From Streptomyces hilarionis (GTDB lineage: Bacteria; Actinomycetota; Actinomycetes; Streptomycetales; Streptomycetaceae), in contig NZ_JAHHIT010000046.1 in NCBI RefSeq assembly GCF_024539675.1, positions 21,928 through 85,927 of the forward strand: a DNA stretch of 64,000 nt. The letters run 5' to 3'. This document shows, piece after piece, positions 15,789 through 23,979 of this stretch. The notes below the pieces were generated by a model. That model saw only the letters and a program-made list of their open reading frames with translations, was not told the origin of the DNA and made no database searches. Made by a program: the position numbers and the translations under genes. Each line of letters starts with the position of its first letter. Position 1 is the stretch's first letter.

Positions 15789-16178
15789 CTAGGCCGCGGG
15801 AAACGTGTACGGGGTGGTGATGATCTCCATGCCGTGCCCGGACGGATCCATGAAGTACAGGCCCCGGCCGCCGTGGTTGCGGTTGATCTCACCCGGCTGC
15901 CTGCCGTGCGGGTCCGCGAAGTACGTGATCCCCGCGGCCTCGATCCGTTCGAAGGCCGCGTCGAACTCCTCGTCGGAGACGAGGAACGCGTAGTGCTGCA
16001 TGACGATGGACTCCGCGGGGACGGTGGCGAAGTCCAGGGTGACCTTGTTGCCGGTGCCGACGGGAACGAACGGCCCCCATTCCGCGCCGACTTCGAGTCC
16101 CAGGATCCCTGCGAGGAATGCGGCCGACTCCCGGTTGTCACGGGAGTGCACGATGGTGTGGTTCAGCTCGACTGACAT
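15789..16178 (-). CDS. VOC family protein
   Basis: A 129-residue glyoxalase-fold protein. It begins SVELNHTIVHSRDNRESAAF, with FLAGILGLEV and a closing GRGLYFMDPSGHGMEIITTPY. H7, H89-H90-region residues and E125 fall where VOC metal ligands usually lie, so a metal-dependent enzyme is plausible. No substrate can be named. The ATG at 16178 has GGAGG about 10 nt upstream; the longer form starting at 16220 lacks one. It converges on DUF6986 across a terminator. Confidence 0.85.
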   Translation of the reverse strand: MSVELNHTIVHSRDNRESAAFLAGILGLEVGAEWGPFVPVGTGNKVTLDFATVPAESIVMQHYAFLVSDEEFDAAFERIEAAGITYFADPHGRQPGEINRNHGGRGLYFMDPSGHGMEIITTPYTFPAA

Positions 16179-16264
16179 GTGTGGAATGCCTCCGTAAGGC
16201 AAACTCACGGGCGCCTCCATGCCTCACCCGGCCGGTGACCGACACGCGACGCCGTCCCGTCACC

Positions 16265-17002
16265 CTAACGGACGCGCAGGTGCTCCAGACCGGAGACGGT
16301 CACCATGTTCTCCTCCGCGAACAACCGGGTGCCCCGCTCGCACCGGCGGGCGTCGGCCCGGGCACGCGCGCAGAACTCCTCGGGGGTTTCCCCGAAAAGC
16401 TCCCTCAACGCCGCCGAACCCGCCAGGAGTTCCCCGATCAGGGCATGCTGGCCCGGATGCGCGCGGGGCGCGCCGCGGCCGTCGTGCAGCACGCCGTGGT
16501 GATTCACGTAGGCGAACGCCTCGAGGAGCGGCTCGCCGTTCTCCAGCTCGACGCCGAAGTGCGGCGCGGGCAGCAGGACCCGGTCGTAGTTCGGCTCCGT
16601 CGCGTCGATCGTGGCGAGCTGCTCGGCGTCCAGCCAGATGACGAACAACTCCCTCGCCGTGCGCGGTGCGCTGACGGGCGAGGCGGACACGTAGCCGTGC
16701 CGGCTGATGTGCGCCGACACGCCCACGTCCAGGCCCGTCACCCGCGCCCGCACCATCGGGATGGGCGAGGCGATCGCGGACTCGGCCATCTTGTGCCGCA
16801 GTTGGGCGGGGCTCGCGTTGGACCCCACGGCCACCACCGGAGTCCGCGCCGGGTGCGCCAGCCGGTCCAGCGGCCGCAGTTCGTCCCCGTCCAGCAGCAC
16901 CGAGGCCTTCGGCCATGCTCCGGGATACGTCAGCGGACGGTCGCGGGGCGCCTCGGCCAGGCCGAGCGACTCCAGCGTCCCGTGCACGGCGCGGGCGGCC
17001 AC
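16265..17002 (-). CDS. Gamma-glutamylcyclotransferase-like (GGCT fold) protein
   Basis: A 245-residue protein. VVAVGSNASPAQL (VGSN at 59-62) resembles the YGSL substrate loop of GGCT/AIG2-like enzymes. LATIDATEPNYDRV puts E136 where the family has its catalytic Glu in an LDxxEGxxY pattern. Known members turn gamma-glutamyl amides into 5-oxoproline; the true substrate here is unknown. The GTG start at 17002 lies 7 nt after the stop of the LacI gene, so the two are probably co-transcribed and perhaps coupled. The assignment rests on two short motifs. Confidence 0.6.
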   Translation of the reverse strand: MAARAVHGTLESLGLAEAPRDRPLTYPGAWPKASVLLDGDELRPLDRLAHPARTPVVAVGSNASPAQLRHKMAESAIASPIPMVRARVTGLDVGVSAHISRHGYVSASPVSAPRTARELFVIWLDAEQLATIDATEPNYDRVLLPAPHFGVELENGEPLLEAFAYVNHHGVLHDGRGAPRAHPGQHALIGELLAGSAALRELFGETPEEFCARARADARRCERGTRLFAEENMVTVSGLEHLRVR

Positions 17003-17009
17003 GGCCGGC

Positions 17010-18047
17010 TCAGTCCGCCGGCGGCAGTTCGCCCGAGCCGCGGGTGATCAGCCGGGTCGGCAGCTCGATGCGCTCGGGGACGAGCAGGGTCCCGTCCAGT
17101 TGCCGGAACAGCCGCTCGGCGGCGGTCCGGCCGAGCGTGGCCGCGTCCTGCGCGACGACGGTGACCCCCGGCTGGAGCAGGTCGGCGAGCTCCAGGTCGT
17201 CGAAGGCCACCAGGGCGGTCCGGCGGGTCCGCTCGGCCAGGACGCGGATCACGGTGACCGTCACCCGGTTGTTGCCCGAGAACACGGCCGTGACCGGCGC
17301 GTCCCCCGACAGCATCTCCTCGGCCGCGCGGCGCACCCGCAGCGGGTCGGTGGCCCCCAGGGACATCCAGGCGTCCTCGACGGGTATCCCCGCGTCCTCC
17401 ATCGCCGCGCGGTAGCCGCGCAGACGCTCCGCGGCGGTGTGGATGCGGGGCATGTCGCCGATGAAACCGATCCGGCGGTGCCCCTGGGCCACGAGATGGG
17501 CCACGCCCGCGCGGGCGCCGCCGAAGTTGTCCGACAGCACGCAGTCGGCGTCGATGCGGCCGGCCGGACGGTCCACGAAGACCGTCGCGACCCCGGCTCT
17601 GATCTCGGGCTCCAGATACCGGTGGTCGTCACCGGCTGGGATCACCACCAGGCCGTCCACCCGACGCGCGCACAGCGCCAGCGCCAGTTCCTGCTCGCGG
17701 TCGGGGTCCTCGGCGCTGGAGCCGTTGATGAGCAGCGCGCCGTGCGCGCGGGCGACCTCCTCGACCGCCCGGCTGAGCGGCCCGTAGAAGGGGTCCGCGA
17801 GGTCCTCCAGGACCAGCCCGATGGTGGCCGTGCGGCCCTTGCGCAGCACACGGGCGCTGTCGTTGCGCCGGAAGCCGAGCGCGTCGATGGACTCCTGGAC
17901 CCGGCGTTCCGTCTCGGGCGTGACCCCCGGCTCGCCGTTGACCACGCGGGACACCGTCTTGAGACCGACCCCGGCGCGCGCGGCGACGTCCTTCATCGTC
18001 GGGCGGTTGCCGTAACGGCTCTCGGGGCGGCGCTGCGTCTCCGGCAC
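17010..18047 (-). CDS. LacI family transcriptional regulator
   Basis: A 345-residue LacI/GalR protein. The DNA-binding part is residues 18-65, with MKDVAARAGVGLKTVSRVVN and the hinge-helix segment FRRNDSARVLRKGRT. The periplasmic-binding-protein-like sensor follows, with GLVLEDLADPFYG and HLVAQGHRRIGFIGD. A GTG at 18047 with AGGACA upstream is taken as start. An ATG 17 codons later is possible and would still keep the HTH. It is divergent from a ROK sugar kinase, and a perfect 12-bp palindrome of the LacI-operator kind lies between them. It likely represses sugar-use genes, including its neighbour. Confidence 0.92.
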   Translation of the reverse strand: MPETQRRPESRYGNRPTMKDVAARAGVGLKTVSRVVNGEPGVTPETERRVQESIDALGFRRNDSARVLRKGRTATIGLVLEDLADPFYGPLSRAVEEVARAHGALLINGSSAEDPDREQELALALCARRVDGLVVIPAGDDHRYLEPEIRAGVATVFVDRPAGRIDADCVLSDNFGGARAGVAHLVAQGHRRIGFIGDMPRIHTAAERLRGYRAAMEDAGIPVEDAWMSLGATDPLRVRRAAEEMLSGDAPVTAVFSGNNRVTVTVIRVLAERTRRTALVAFDDLELADLLQPGVTVVAQDAATLGRTAAERLFRQLDGTLLVPERIELPTRLITRGSGELPPAD

Positions 18048-18169
18048 GATGCTGTGTCCTGTCCTGTCGTCCGCGGGAGGTCGGCATGCTCGCCGTCCGG
18101 TCGATCTCGCGGACGGGGATGCGGTGCCCCAGGGTTTGTATGAGGATGTGGCGTCGAGCATAGAGCCTG

Positions 18170-18181
18170 GACAACGTTGTC
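18170..18181. promoter_or_regulatory. LacI-type operator GACAACGTTGTC
   Basis: A perfect 12-bp palindrome with a central CG. It sits in the 230-bp space between the divergent LacI gene (starting 18047) and the ROK kinase (starting 18278). LacI-family operators in actinobacteria are of this form, centred on CG with AACGTT-like cores. It is the best candidate site for the adjacent regulator. Confidence 0.65.
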
Positions 18182-18277
18182 AGATGCGGGAGAGACTGTC
18201 CACCGCAATCCGGCCCGCGTCCCCCAACCGCTGGACCGGCCAGCTCATTTTCCGGTGGACGGGGAGAACCCAGACTG

Positions 18278-19255
18278 ATGCACACCGACCTAGTGGCCGC
18301 GCTCGACATCGGCGGCACCAAGATCGCCGGAGCGCTGGTGGACGGCGACGGCACGATCCTGGCCCGCTCTCAGCGCCCCACGCCCGCCCGGGAGGACGGC
18401 GACACCGTCATGCGGGCCGTCGAGGAGGTGGTGGGGGAGCTGAGCGTGTCGCCGCTGTGGGGGCGCGTCCAAGCCGTCGGGATCGGCAGCGCCGGCCCGG
18501 TGGACGCGTCGGCCGGCACCGTCAGCCCGGTGAACGTGCCCGGCTGGCGGGCCTATCCGCTGGTCGACCGGGTCCGGGCGGCGACCGGGAACCTGCCGGT
18601 CGAACTGATCGGCGACGGCGTGGCGATCACGGCGGCCGAGCACTGGCAGGGCGCGGCCCGCGGCCACGACAACGCGCTGTGCATGGTGGTCTCCACCGGC
18701 GTCGGCGGCGGCCTCGTCCTCGGCGGACGGCTGCACCCCGGGCCCACGGGCAACGCCGGCCACATCGGCCACATCAGCGTCGACCTCGACGGTGATCCGT
18801 GCCCGTGCGGAGCGCGCGGCTGCGTGGAACGCATCGCCAGCGGCCCCAACATCGCCCGCCGGGCACGGGAGAACGGCTGGCTGCCCGGCCCCGACGGTGA
18901 CGCCTCGGCCGCCTCCGTGGCCGCCGCCGCCCGTGCGGGCGACCCCGTGGCCCGCGCCTCCTTCGAACGCGCCGCCCAGGCGCTCGCCGCGGGCATCGCC
19001 GCGACGGCGACCCTGGTCGAGATCGACATCGCGGTGATCGGCGGCGGCGTGGGCAAGGCGGGCGACATCCTCTTCGCCCCCCTGCGCCGGGCCCTGCGCG
19101 ACTACGCGACCCTCTCCTTCGTCCAGCGCCTCACGGTGGCGCCCGCGCTGATGGGCACGGACGCGGGACTCGTGGGAGCGGCCGCGGCCGCCCTGGCGAC
19201 CGGCGGCGGCAGCGGCCTGAAGAACCCGAGCAGGAACGTTCCGGCCACCCGCTGA
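18278..19255 (+). CDS. ROK family sugar kinase
   Basis: A 325-residue ROK-fold kinase. Phosphate-1 motif ALDIGGTKIAGALVD lies at 8-22. The catalytic region LIGDGVAITAAEHWQG has Asp as usual base. The adenosine/phosphate-2 loop is VSTGVGGGLVLGG. The ROK zinc site is GHISVDLDGDPCPCGARGCVE, with a His and three Cys. There is no HTH, so it is a kinase, not a regulator. Glucose, N-acetylglucosamine or N-acetylmannosamine are typical substrates; which one is unknown. The start codon has GGGGAG upstream. The divergent LacI regulator and palindrome imply sugar-induced expression. Confidence 0.9.
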   Translation: MHTDLVAALDIGGTKIAGALVDGDGTILARSQRPTPAREDGDTVMRAVEEVVGELSVSPLWGRVQAVGIGSAGPVDASAGTVSPVNVPGWRAYPLVDRVRAATGNLPVELIGDGVAITAAEHWQGAARGHDNALCMVVSTGVGGGLVLGGRLHPGPTGNAGHIGHISVDLDGDPCPCGARGCVERIASGPNIARRARENGWLPGPDGDASAASVAAAARAGDPVARASFERAAQALAAGIAATATLVEIDIAVIGGGVGKAGDILFAPLRRALRDYATLSFVQRLTVAPALMGTDAGLVGAAAAALATGGGSGLKNPSRNVPATR

Positions 19256-19302
19256 GAACGGGGCGTTCGAGGGGCGCAGCTCGGGCCGGGGTGGGGTCGT
19301 TC

Positions 19303-19350
19303 GGTGCTGGTGCTGGTGCTGGTGCTGGTGCTGGTGCTGGTGCTGGTGCC
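19303..19350. repeat. Hexanucleotide tandem repeat (GGTGCT)8
   Basis: Seven exact GGTGCT units plus one ending in GCC. It lies in the gap between the ROK kinase and the ADP-ribosylglycohydrolase, 48 bp after the kinase stop. Slippage would make its length variable between strains. No real gene reads through it. Confidence 0.9.
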
Positions 19351-19411
19351 GCGCCCGGGCCGGACGGAACCGGGCGGCGTCCGGAAGCGGCGTGGCACCG
19401 GAAGCGGCCCG

Positions 19412-19497
19412 GCACCGGCGGGGGCCCGGCTTCGGCAGCGGTCCCGCACCGGCAGGGGCCCGGCTCCGGCAGCGGCCCCGCACCGGCAGCGGCCTTC
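19412..19497. repeat. Imperfect 34-bp tandem repeat
   Basis: Units beginning GCACCGGC start at 19412, 19446 and 19480, a 34-bp period with 2-4 changes per unit; the third is partial. An earlier half-unit 17 bp upstream of the first suggests a 17-bp sub-period. The block lies immediately downstream of the stop of the minus-strand ADP-ribosylglycohydrolase gene and could act as a run of weak hairpins there. Confidence 0.7.
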
Positions 19498-19522
19498 GGC
19501 CGGTGTGCGGGGCCGGCCGGGG

Positions 19523-20458
19523 TCAGTCGGTCGTCGGGACCGGCGTGGCGGGGGCGGTCCAGCCGCTCCAGGCGGGGACGGGCTCCTGCGCCCGGCGCCA
19601 GGCCGAGGGGACCGATCCCGTTCCGGTGCGGGCCGCGACCACTCCTCCCGCGATGGCGCAGGTGGTGTCGCGGTCGCCCCATCCGCCCACGGTCTGCCAC
19701 AGGGCTTCGGTGAGGTCGTCCGGGTGCCCGGCCGCGGACCACAGGGCGAAGGGCACCGTGTCCGGAGCCGAGATCAGCGTGCCCGAGCCCAGCACGGACG
19801 CGGCGTGGCGCACCGAGGTGTGCCCGGGCAGCCCCGCCGCCACCAGCAGTCCGGAGCGCACGTCGCCCTCCGGCACGTGCGCGGCGACCTCGCGCAGGAA
19901 GTCCTCCCGCGCCGGGGCCTCGCCGCCCGCGCCCGCGGCCGCCAGCGCGGCGGCGACCGCCACCGCCACCGCGCCCGCCACCGCCTCCGGGTGCGCGTGC
20001 GTGGTCAGCGCCGACAGACGGGCCTGCTCCCGGGCCGCCGTCAGGTCGTCGTGGAACCAGGCGCCCAGCGGAGCGACCCGCATCGCCGCGCCGTTGCCGT
20101 AGGAGCCCTGACCGCCGAACTGCTCGGTCGTCACCGCCCGGTGGTCCTCGCCTTCGGCGACGCGGCGCAGCACGCCGTGCATGGACGGGCCGTACTTGCG
20201 GCCGGGGTCGCGGCCGTACTCGGCGGCGAACTCCCGCGCGAGGTCGTCCGGACGGACCTCCCCGTGCGTCGTCAGGTGGGCGAACAGGACGAACGCCATC
20301 GCCGAGTCGTCGGTCCACGGCCAGGGGGCCGGACGCAGCTCGCGGGCCGCCCAGAGGGCCTCGGTCGGCTCGTCGGAGCGGGTGAACCAGCTGTCGCCGA
20401 ACGCGTCGCCCGTGACGAGACCGTCCAGACTGGCGTGGGCGTACTGCGGACCGGTCAT
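19523..20458 (-). CDS. ADP-ribosylglycohydrolase family protein
   Basis: A 311-residue protein of the DraG/ARH family. The metal-binding blocks are WTDDSAMAF (near residue 48), the central GNGAAMRVAPLG (near 122) and GGWGDRDTTCAIAGG (near 265). The family uses two Mg2+ ions to remove ADP-ribose from proteins, nucleic acids or small molecules. The ATG has GAGGAG at 9 nt. No ADP-ribosyltransferase is visible nearby, so the target is unknown. Repeats lie directly downstream of its stop. Confidence 0.92.
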   Translation of the reverse strand: MTGPQYAHASLDGLVTGDAFGDSWFTRSDEPTEALWAARELRPAPWPWTDDSAMAFVLFAHLTTHGEVRPDDLAREFAAEYGRDPGRKYGPSMHGVLRRVAEGEDHRAVTTEQFGGQGSYGNGAAMRVAPLGAWFHDDLTAAREQARLSALTTHAHPEAVAGAVAVAVAAALAAAGAGGEAPAREDFLREVAAHVPEGDVRSGLLVAAGLPGHTSVRHAASVLGSGTLISAPDTVPFALWSAAGHPDDLTEALWQTVGGWGDRDTTCAIAGGVVAARTGTGSVPSAWRRAQEPVPAWSGWTAPATPVPTTD

Positions 20459-20612
20459 GGCTGGGACTCCTCACGGACACGGAACATGGCGATGCCCGCA
20501 TTCTCGCCATGGGCCGGCGGGCCACGCGAACGGATTACCCCGCGGACGGGCCGGCCTGAGCGGACCCGGCGTACGCGGCTGATCCGCCGCATGCGGCTGC
20601 TCCGGCTGACCA

Positions 20613-20649
20613 GGCGGATCGGGCGGATCGGGCGGATTCCGCGGATCGG
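20613..20649. repeat. Short 9-bp tandem repeat GGCGGATCG
   Basis: Units at 20613-20621, 20622-20630, 20631-20639 (GGCGGATTC) and a fourth near 20641-20649. They lie between the ADP-ribosylglycohydrolase start and the small secreted protein and could be promoter-proximal sites or simple slippage products. Confidence 0.6.
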
Positions 20650-20695
20650 GAGGACGGGGCGTGACTCCGCGCGCGTCCGCACAGTTGATCAGCGC

Positions 20696-20890
20696 ATGAA
20701 GAAGCGCAGCATGCTCGCCATCGCCTCCCTCGCCACCGGCTTCGTCGTCGCGGCGATCACCCCCTCGCACGGTCTGGGCGCCGAGGACCTCGACAAACTG
20801 AACGTCGGCGACACCCTCAGCGCGCTCGACCACACCGTCGCCAGCGACAGCCTCGCGGTCGACGACAGCGCCCTGGGGCAGAACGACTGA
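20696..20890 (+). CDS. Small secreted protein (64 aa), unrecognised
   Basis: The N-terminus MKKRSMLAIASLATGFVVAA is a typical Sec signal: Lys/Lys/Arg followed by a 15-residue hydrophobic core. A processing site is plausible after SHGLGA. The mature ~35-residue part is acidic and contains short repeats, LNVGDTLSALD and ASDSLAVDDSALG, with no cysteines. I do not recognise the family. No strong Shine-Dalgarno is seen. A strong hairpin terminator right after the stop supports it as a real transcription unit. Confidence 0.65.
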   Translation: MKKRSMLAIASLATGFVVAAITPSHGLGAEDLDKLNVGDTLSALDHTVASDSLAVDDSALGQND

Positions 20891-20907
20891 CGGCCCGTCC
20901 CCGCACC

Positions 20908-20946
20908 ACGGCGCCGGCGCCCCACCGCGAGGGGCGCCGGCGCCGT
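20908..20946 (+). terminator. Terminator of the small secreted protein gene
   Basis: A perfect 16-bp stem, ACGGCGCCGGCGCCCC (20908-20923) against 20931-20946, with a 7-nt loop. It begins 18 nt after the stop at 20890. Confidence 0.8.
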
Positions 20947-21032
20947 CGCGTTCGTACGCCCTCAACGCGAACTGGTTTCCGTGGCAGGGTGGAGCGGGCA
21001 AGCCACAGGGGGCCAACAGAAGAGGGGGAACC

Positions 21033-22076
21033 GTGACCGTCGTCTGGATCAACGGCGCGTTCGGTGCGGGGAAGACCACCACCGCACGGGAACTGATCGA
21101 CCTGATCCCGAACAGCACGCTCTTCGACCCCGAGGTCATCGGGGCGACGCTCCCGCACCTGCTGCCCGCGAAGCGCCTGGCCGAGGCCGGCGACTTCCAG
21201 GACCTGCCGATCTGGCGGCGGCTGGTGATCGACACGGCGGCCGCGCTGCTGGCCGAACTGGGCGGCGTGCTCGTCGTTCCCATGACCCTGCTGCGCGAGG
21301 AGTACCGCGACGAGATCTTCGGCGGTCTCGCCGCCCGCCGTATCGCCGTCCGGCATGTGCTCCTCGCCCCGGCGGAAACGATCCTGCGCGAGCGCATAGC
21401 CGACCGGGAGGTCCCCGCGGACCTCCCCGACGGCGAGATGCGGATCCGCCAGTGGTCGTACGACCACATCGAGCCCTACCGGGCCGCCCTGGCGACCTGG
21501 CTCACCGCCGACGCCCACCCGGTCGACAACGGCTCGCTCACCCCGCGGGAGACGGCCGCCCGGATCGCCGAGGCCGTCGGCAGCGGCGCCGTCGCCGCCT
21601 GCGACATCGTGCAGACCCCGGAACCCACCGCCGAGACGGTGGCGGCGGGCGTGCTCCTCTTCGACGAGCACGACCGCGTGCTGCTGGTCGACCCGACGTA
21701 CAAGCCCGGCTGGGAGTTCCCGGGCGGCGTGGTGGAGCCCGGCGAGGCTCCCGCGCGCGCGGGGATGCGCGAGGTGGAGGAGGAGACCGGGATCCAGCTG
21801 GCGGACGTGCCCGGGCTCCTGGTCGTCGACTGGGAACGACCGGTGCCCCCGGCCTACGGCGGCCTGCGCCTCCTCTTCGACGGCGGCCGGCTCGACCCCT
21901 CGGCCGTCGCCGGCCTCCTGCTGCCCGGCCCCGAACTGCGCGCCTGGCGCTTCGCCACCGAGGAGGAGGCGGCCGACCTCCTCCCGCCGGTTCGCTACGA
22001 GCGGCTGCGCTGGGCCCTGCGCGCCCGCGAGCGCCGGTCCGCGCTCTACCTGGAGGCCGGCGTACCGCAGGGCTGA
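21033..22076 (+). CDS. P-loop kinase-like (TmrB-type) domain fused to a NUDIX hydrolase
   Basis: A 347-residue two-domain protein. Residues 1-185 are a P-loop ATPase/kinase-like module, with Walker A GAFGAGKTTT (8-17), DPEVIGATLP and LAPAETILRERIADRE. It resembles TmrB (tunicamycin resistance) and zeta-toxin-type kinases. Residues ~200-335 are a NUDIX domain with a complete box at 232-254: G, E237/E239 region, REVEEETGI. NUDIX enzymes hydrolyse nucleoside diphosphates linked to X. The fusion suggests phosphorylation and hydrolysis of the same or related metabolites, possibly in detoxification. GTG start with GAGGGGG upstream. Confidence 0.88.
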   Translation: MTVVWINGAFGAGKTTTARELIDLIPNSTLFDPEVIGATLPHLLPAKRLAEAGDFQDLPIWRRLVIDTAAALLAELGGVLVVPMTLLREEYRDEIFGGLAARRIAVRHVLLAPAETILRERIADREVPADLPDGEMRIRQWSYDHIEPYRAALATWLTADAHPVDNGSLTPRETAARIAEAVGSGAVAACDIVQTPEPTAETVAAGVLLFDEHDRVLLVDPTYKPGWEFPGGVVEPGEAPARAGMREVEEETGIQLADVPGLLVVDWERPVPPAYGGLRLLFDGGRLDPSAVAGLLLPGPELRAWRFATEEEAADLLPPVRYERLRWALRARERRSALYLEAGVPQG

Positions 22077-22422
22077 GCATCGTCCTCCCGCGCGGACCTC
22101 ACCGCCCGCGGTTGTGTGAACCGGCCGCGCGGACCGCACCCCTCGACGACGTCCGGGGCGTGCCGGGCGCCCGCCCGCCCGCTCGTCCGAGTCCCGCTCG
22201 CCCGGCCCCGCCCGTGCGACCCCTGCCCGCCTTCGGCCTCCCTCCGCCCACCTCATGCAGCCACCGGACGGGACCGGACCCGCCCCGCCCCGTCCCCTCC
22301 CGTCCTGACTCGGCCCGCGCGCGCCCGGCGCAGGGGATGACGCCGTCCACGGGGCGGACGCGCGAAGGGCCCCGTCCGTCGGACGGGGCCCGGTGGCGGC
22401 CGAGGCCGGCGGCTGTGCGGGG
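22077..22422. other. Intergenic region between convergent NUDIX-fusion and dipeptidase genes
   Basis: 346 bp. Its only clear element is the strong hairpin at 22367-22391 near the dipeptidase stop. The rest is Pro/Arg-type shadow ORFs without credible coding signal. I see no promoter or repeat. Confidence 0.5.
22367..22391. terminator. Bidirectional intrinsic terminator
   Basis: GGGCCCCGTCC (22367-22377), a 3-nt loop, and GGACGGGGCCC (22381-22391) make a perfect 11-bp stem. It lies 32 nt beyond the minus-strand dipeptidase stop and also downstream of the plus-strand NUDIX fusion. Confidence 0.75.
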
Positions 22423-23778
22423 TCAGCTCGCCGCGTAGGTCCGCAGGAAGAGCGCCTCGGCCACCGACAGCCGCTCCAGTTCCTGCGGGGAGACGCTCTC
22501 GTCGACCGCGTGGATCTGCGCCTCCGGCTCGCTCAGGCCGATGAGGAGGATCTCCGCCTGCGGGTAGAGGGAGGCGAGGGTGTTGCACAGCGGGATGGAC
22601 CCGCCCTGGCCCGCGTACTGCATCTCCTGCCCGGGGTAGGCGACCGCCATCGCCTCGGCCATGGCGGCGTACGCGGGGCTGGCGGTGTCGGCGCTGAACG
22701 CCTGCCCCTGGCCGACCTGTTCGGTGCTCACCCGCGCGCCCCACGGGGTGTGCGCCTCCAGGTGGGCCTGGAGCAGCTTCGTCGCCTCGTCGGCGTCCAC
22801 GCCCGGCGGCACCCGCAGGCTGATCAGCGCCCGGGCGCCGGCCTGAACGGAGGGCGTGGCCCCCACGACCGGCGGGCAGTCGATGCCGAGGACGGTCACG
22901 GCGGGGCGGGCCCAGATCCGGTCGGCGACCGTGCCGGAACCGATCAGCGCGACGCCGTCCAGGACCTTGGCGTCCTGGCGGAATTGGTCGTCGTCGTACT
23001 GAAGGCCCTCCCAGCGCGCGTCGCCGGTGAGACCGTCGACGGTGGTCGAGCCGTCCTCGGCGCGCAACGAGTCCAGCACGCGGATCAGCGCGCCCAGCGC
23101 GTCGGGAGCGGCCCCGCCGAACTGACCGGAGTGCAGGTTGCCCTCCAGCGTGTCGACGGCGACCCGCATCATGGTCATGCCGCGCAGGGTGGCGGTGACC
23201 GTGGGCAGGCCCACGCGGAAGTTGCCCGCGTCGCCGATGACGATCGTGTCGGCCTTCAACAGGTCGGGGTGCTGCTCGGCGTACCGCTCCAGCCCGCCGG
23301 TGCCCTGCTCCTCCGAGCCCTCCACGATCACCTTGACGTTCACCGGGACGCCGCCGTTCGCCTTCAGGGCGCGCAGCGCGAGCAGATGCATGATCACGCC
23401 GCCCTTGCAGTCGGCGCTGCCGCGCCCGTACCAGCGGCCGTCGCGCTCGGTCAGCTCGAAGGGCGGGGTGGTCCAGGCGGCCTCGTCCAGCGGGGGCTGC
23501 ACGTCGTAGTGGGCGTACAGCAGGACCGTCTTCGCGCCGGCGGGTCCGGGCAGGAAGCCGTACACCGACTGGGTGCCGTCGGGCGTGTCGAGGGCGGCCA
23601 CGTCCTGGAAGCCCTCGGCGCGCAGCGCGGCGGTGATCCAGTCGGCGGCCGCCTCGCTCTCGCTCCGGGGGAACTGGTCGAAGTCCGCCACCGACTTGAA
23701 GGCCACCAGTTCGGTGAGCTCCTCCCGCGCCCTGGGCATCAGCGAGGCGACGGTTTCGGCGATCGGATTCGACGACAT
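22423..23778 (-). CDS. M20 family dipeptidase
   Basis: A 451-residue M20 metallopeptidase of the CNDP/ArgE-like dipeptidase type. Zinc and catalytic residues are visible: H90 and D92 in LLYAHYDVQP, D123 in GRGSADCKGG, E156/E157 in EGSEEQGTGG, the bridging region VIGDAGNF, and the last His in EAQIHAVDES. A dimerisation domain is inserted at about 185-310. It should hydrolyse dipeptides or N-acyl amino acids in the cytoplasm. AAGGAG lies 7 nt before the ATG. The open frame beyond 23778 is antisense to the next gene and is not part of it. Confidence 0.92.
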   Translation of the reverse strand: MSSNPIAETVASLMPRAREELTELVAFKSVADFDQFPRSESEAAADWITAALRAEGFQDVAALDTPDGTQSVYGFLPGPAGAKTVLLYAHYDVQPPLDEAAWTTPPFELTERDGRWYGRGSADCKGGVIMHLLALRALKANGGVPVNVKVIVEGSEEQGTGGLERYAEQHPDLLKADTIVIGDAGNFRVGLPTVTATLRGMTMMRVAVDTLEGNLHSGQFGGAAPDALGALIRVLDSLRAEDGSTTVDGLTGDARWEGLQYDDDQFRQDAKVLDGVALIGSGTVADRIWARPAVTVLGIDCPPVVGATPSVQAGARALISLRVPPGVDADEATKLLQAHLEAHTPWGARVSTEQVGQGQAFSADTASPAYAAMAEAMAVAYPGQEMQYAGQGGSIPLCNTLASLYPQAEILLIGLSEPEAQIHAVDESVSPQELERLSVAEALFLRTYAAS

Positions 23779-23979
23779 GGGCACGCTCCTTGTGGGTGCG
23801 ACGTTGTACGGGGTGGCACTGGTCCGTTCGCGGGACCGTGCGAGCGTACGCGTTGCCGGGTGAGGGCGCGCACGCCGCCGATCCTGCCACAGCGGACCGT
23901 CATCGGACCGTGGCGATCTCCGCCGTAGGATGCGGGGGACAGGTGCGGCAAGCAGCTTGATCGGGAGCAGTAGACCATC

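Noticed and set aside
19303..19497. Possible CRISPR array
   Set aside because: Units are adjacent without unique spacers and no cas genes are present; these are simple tandem repeats.
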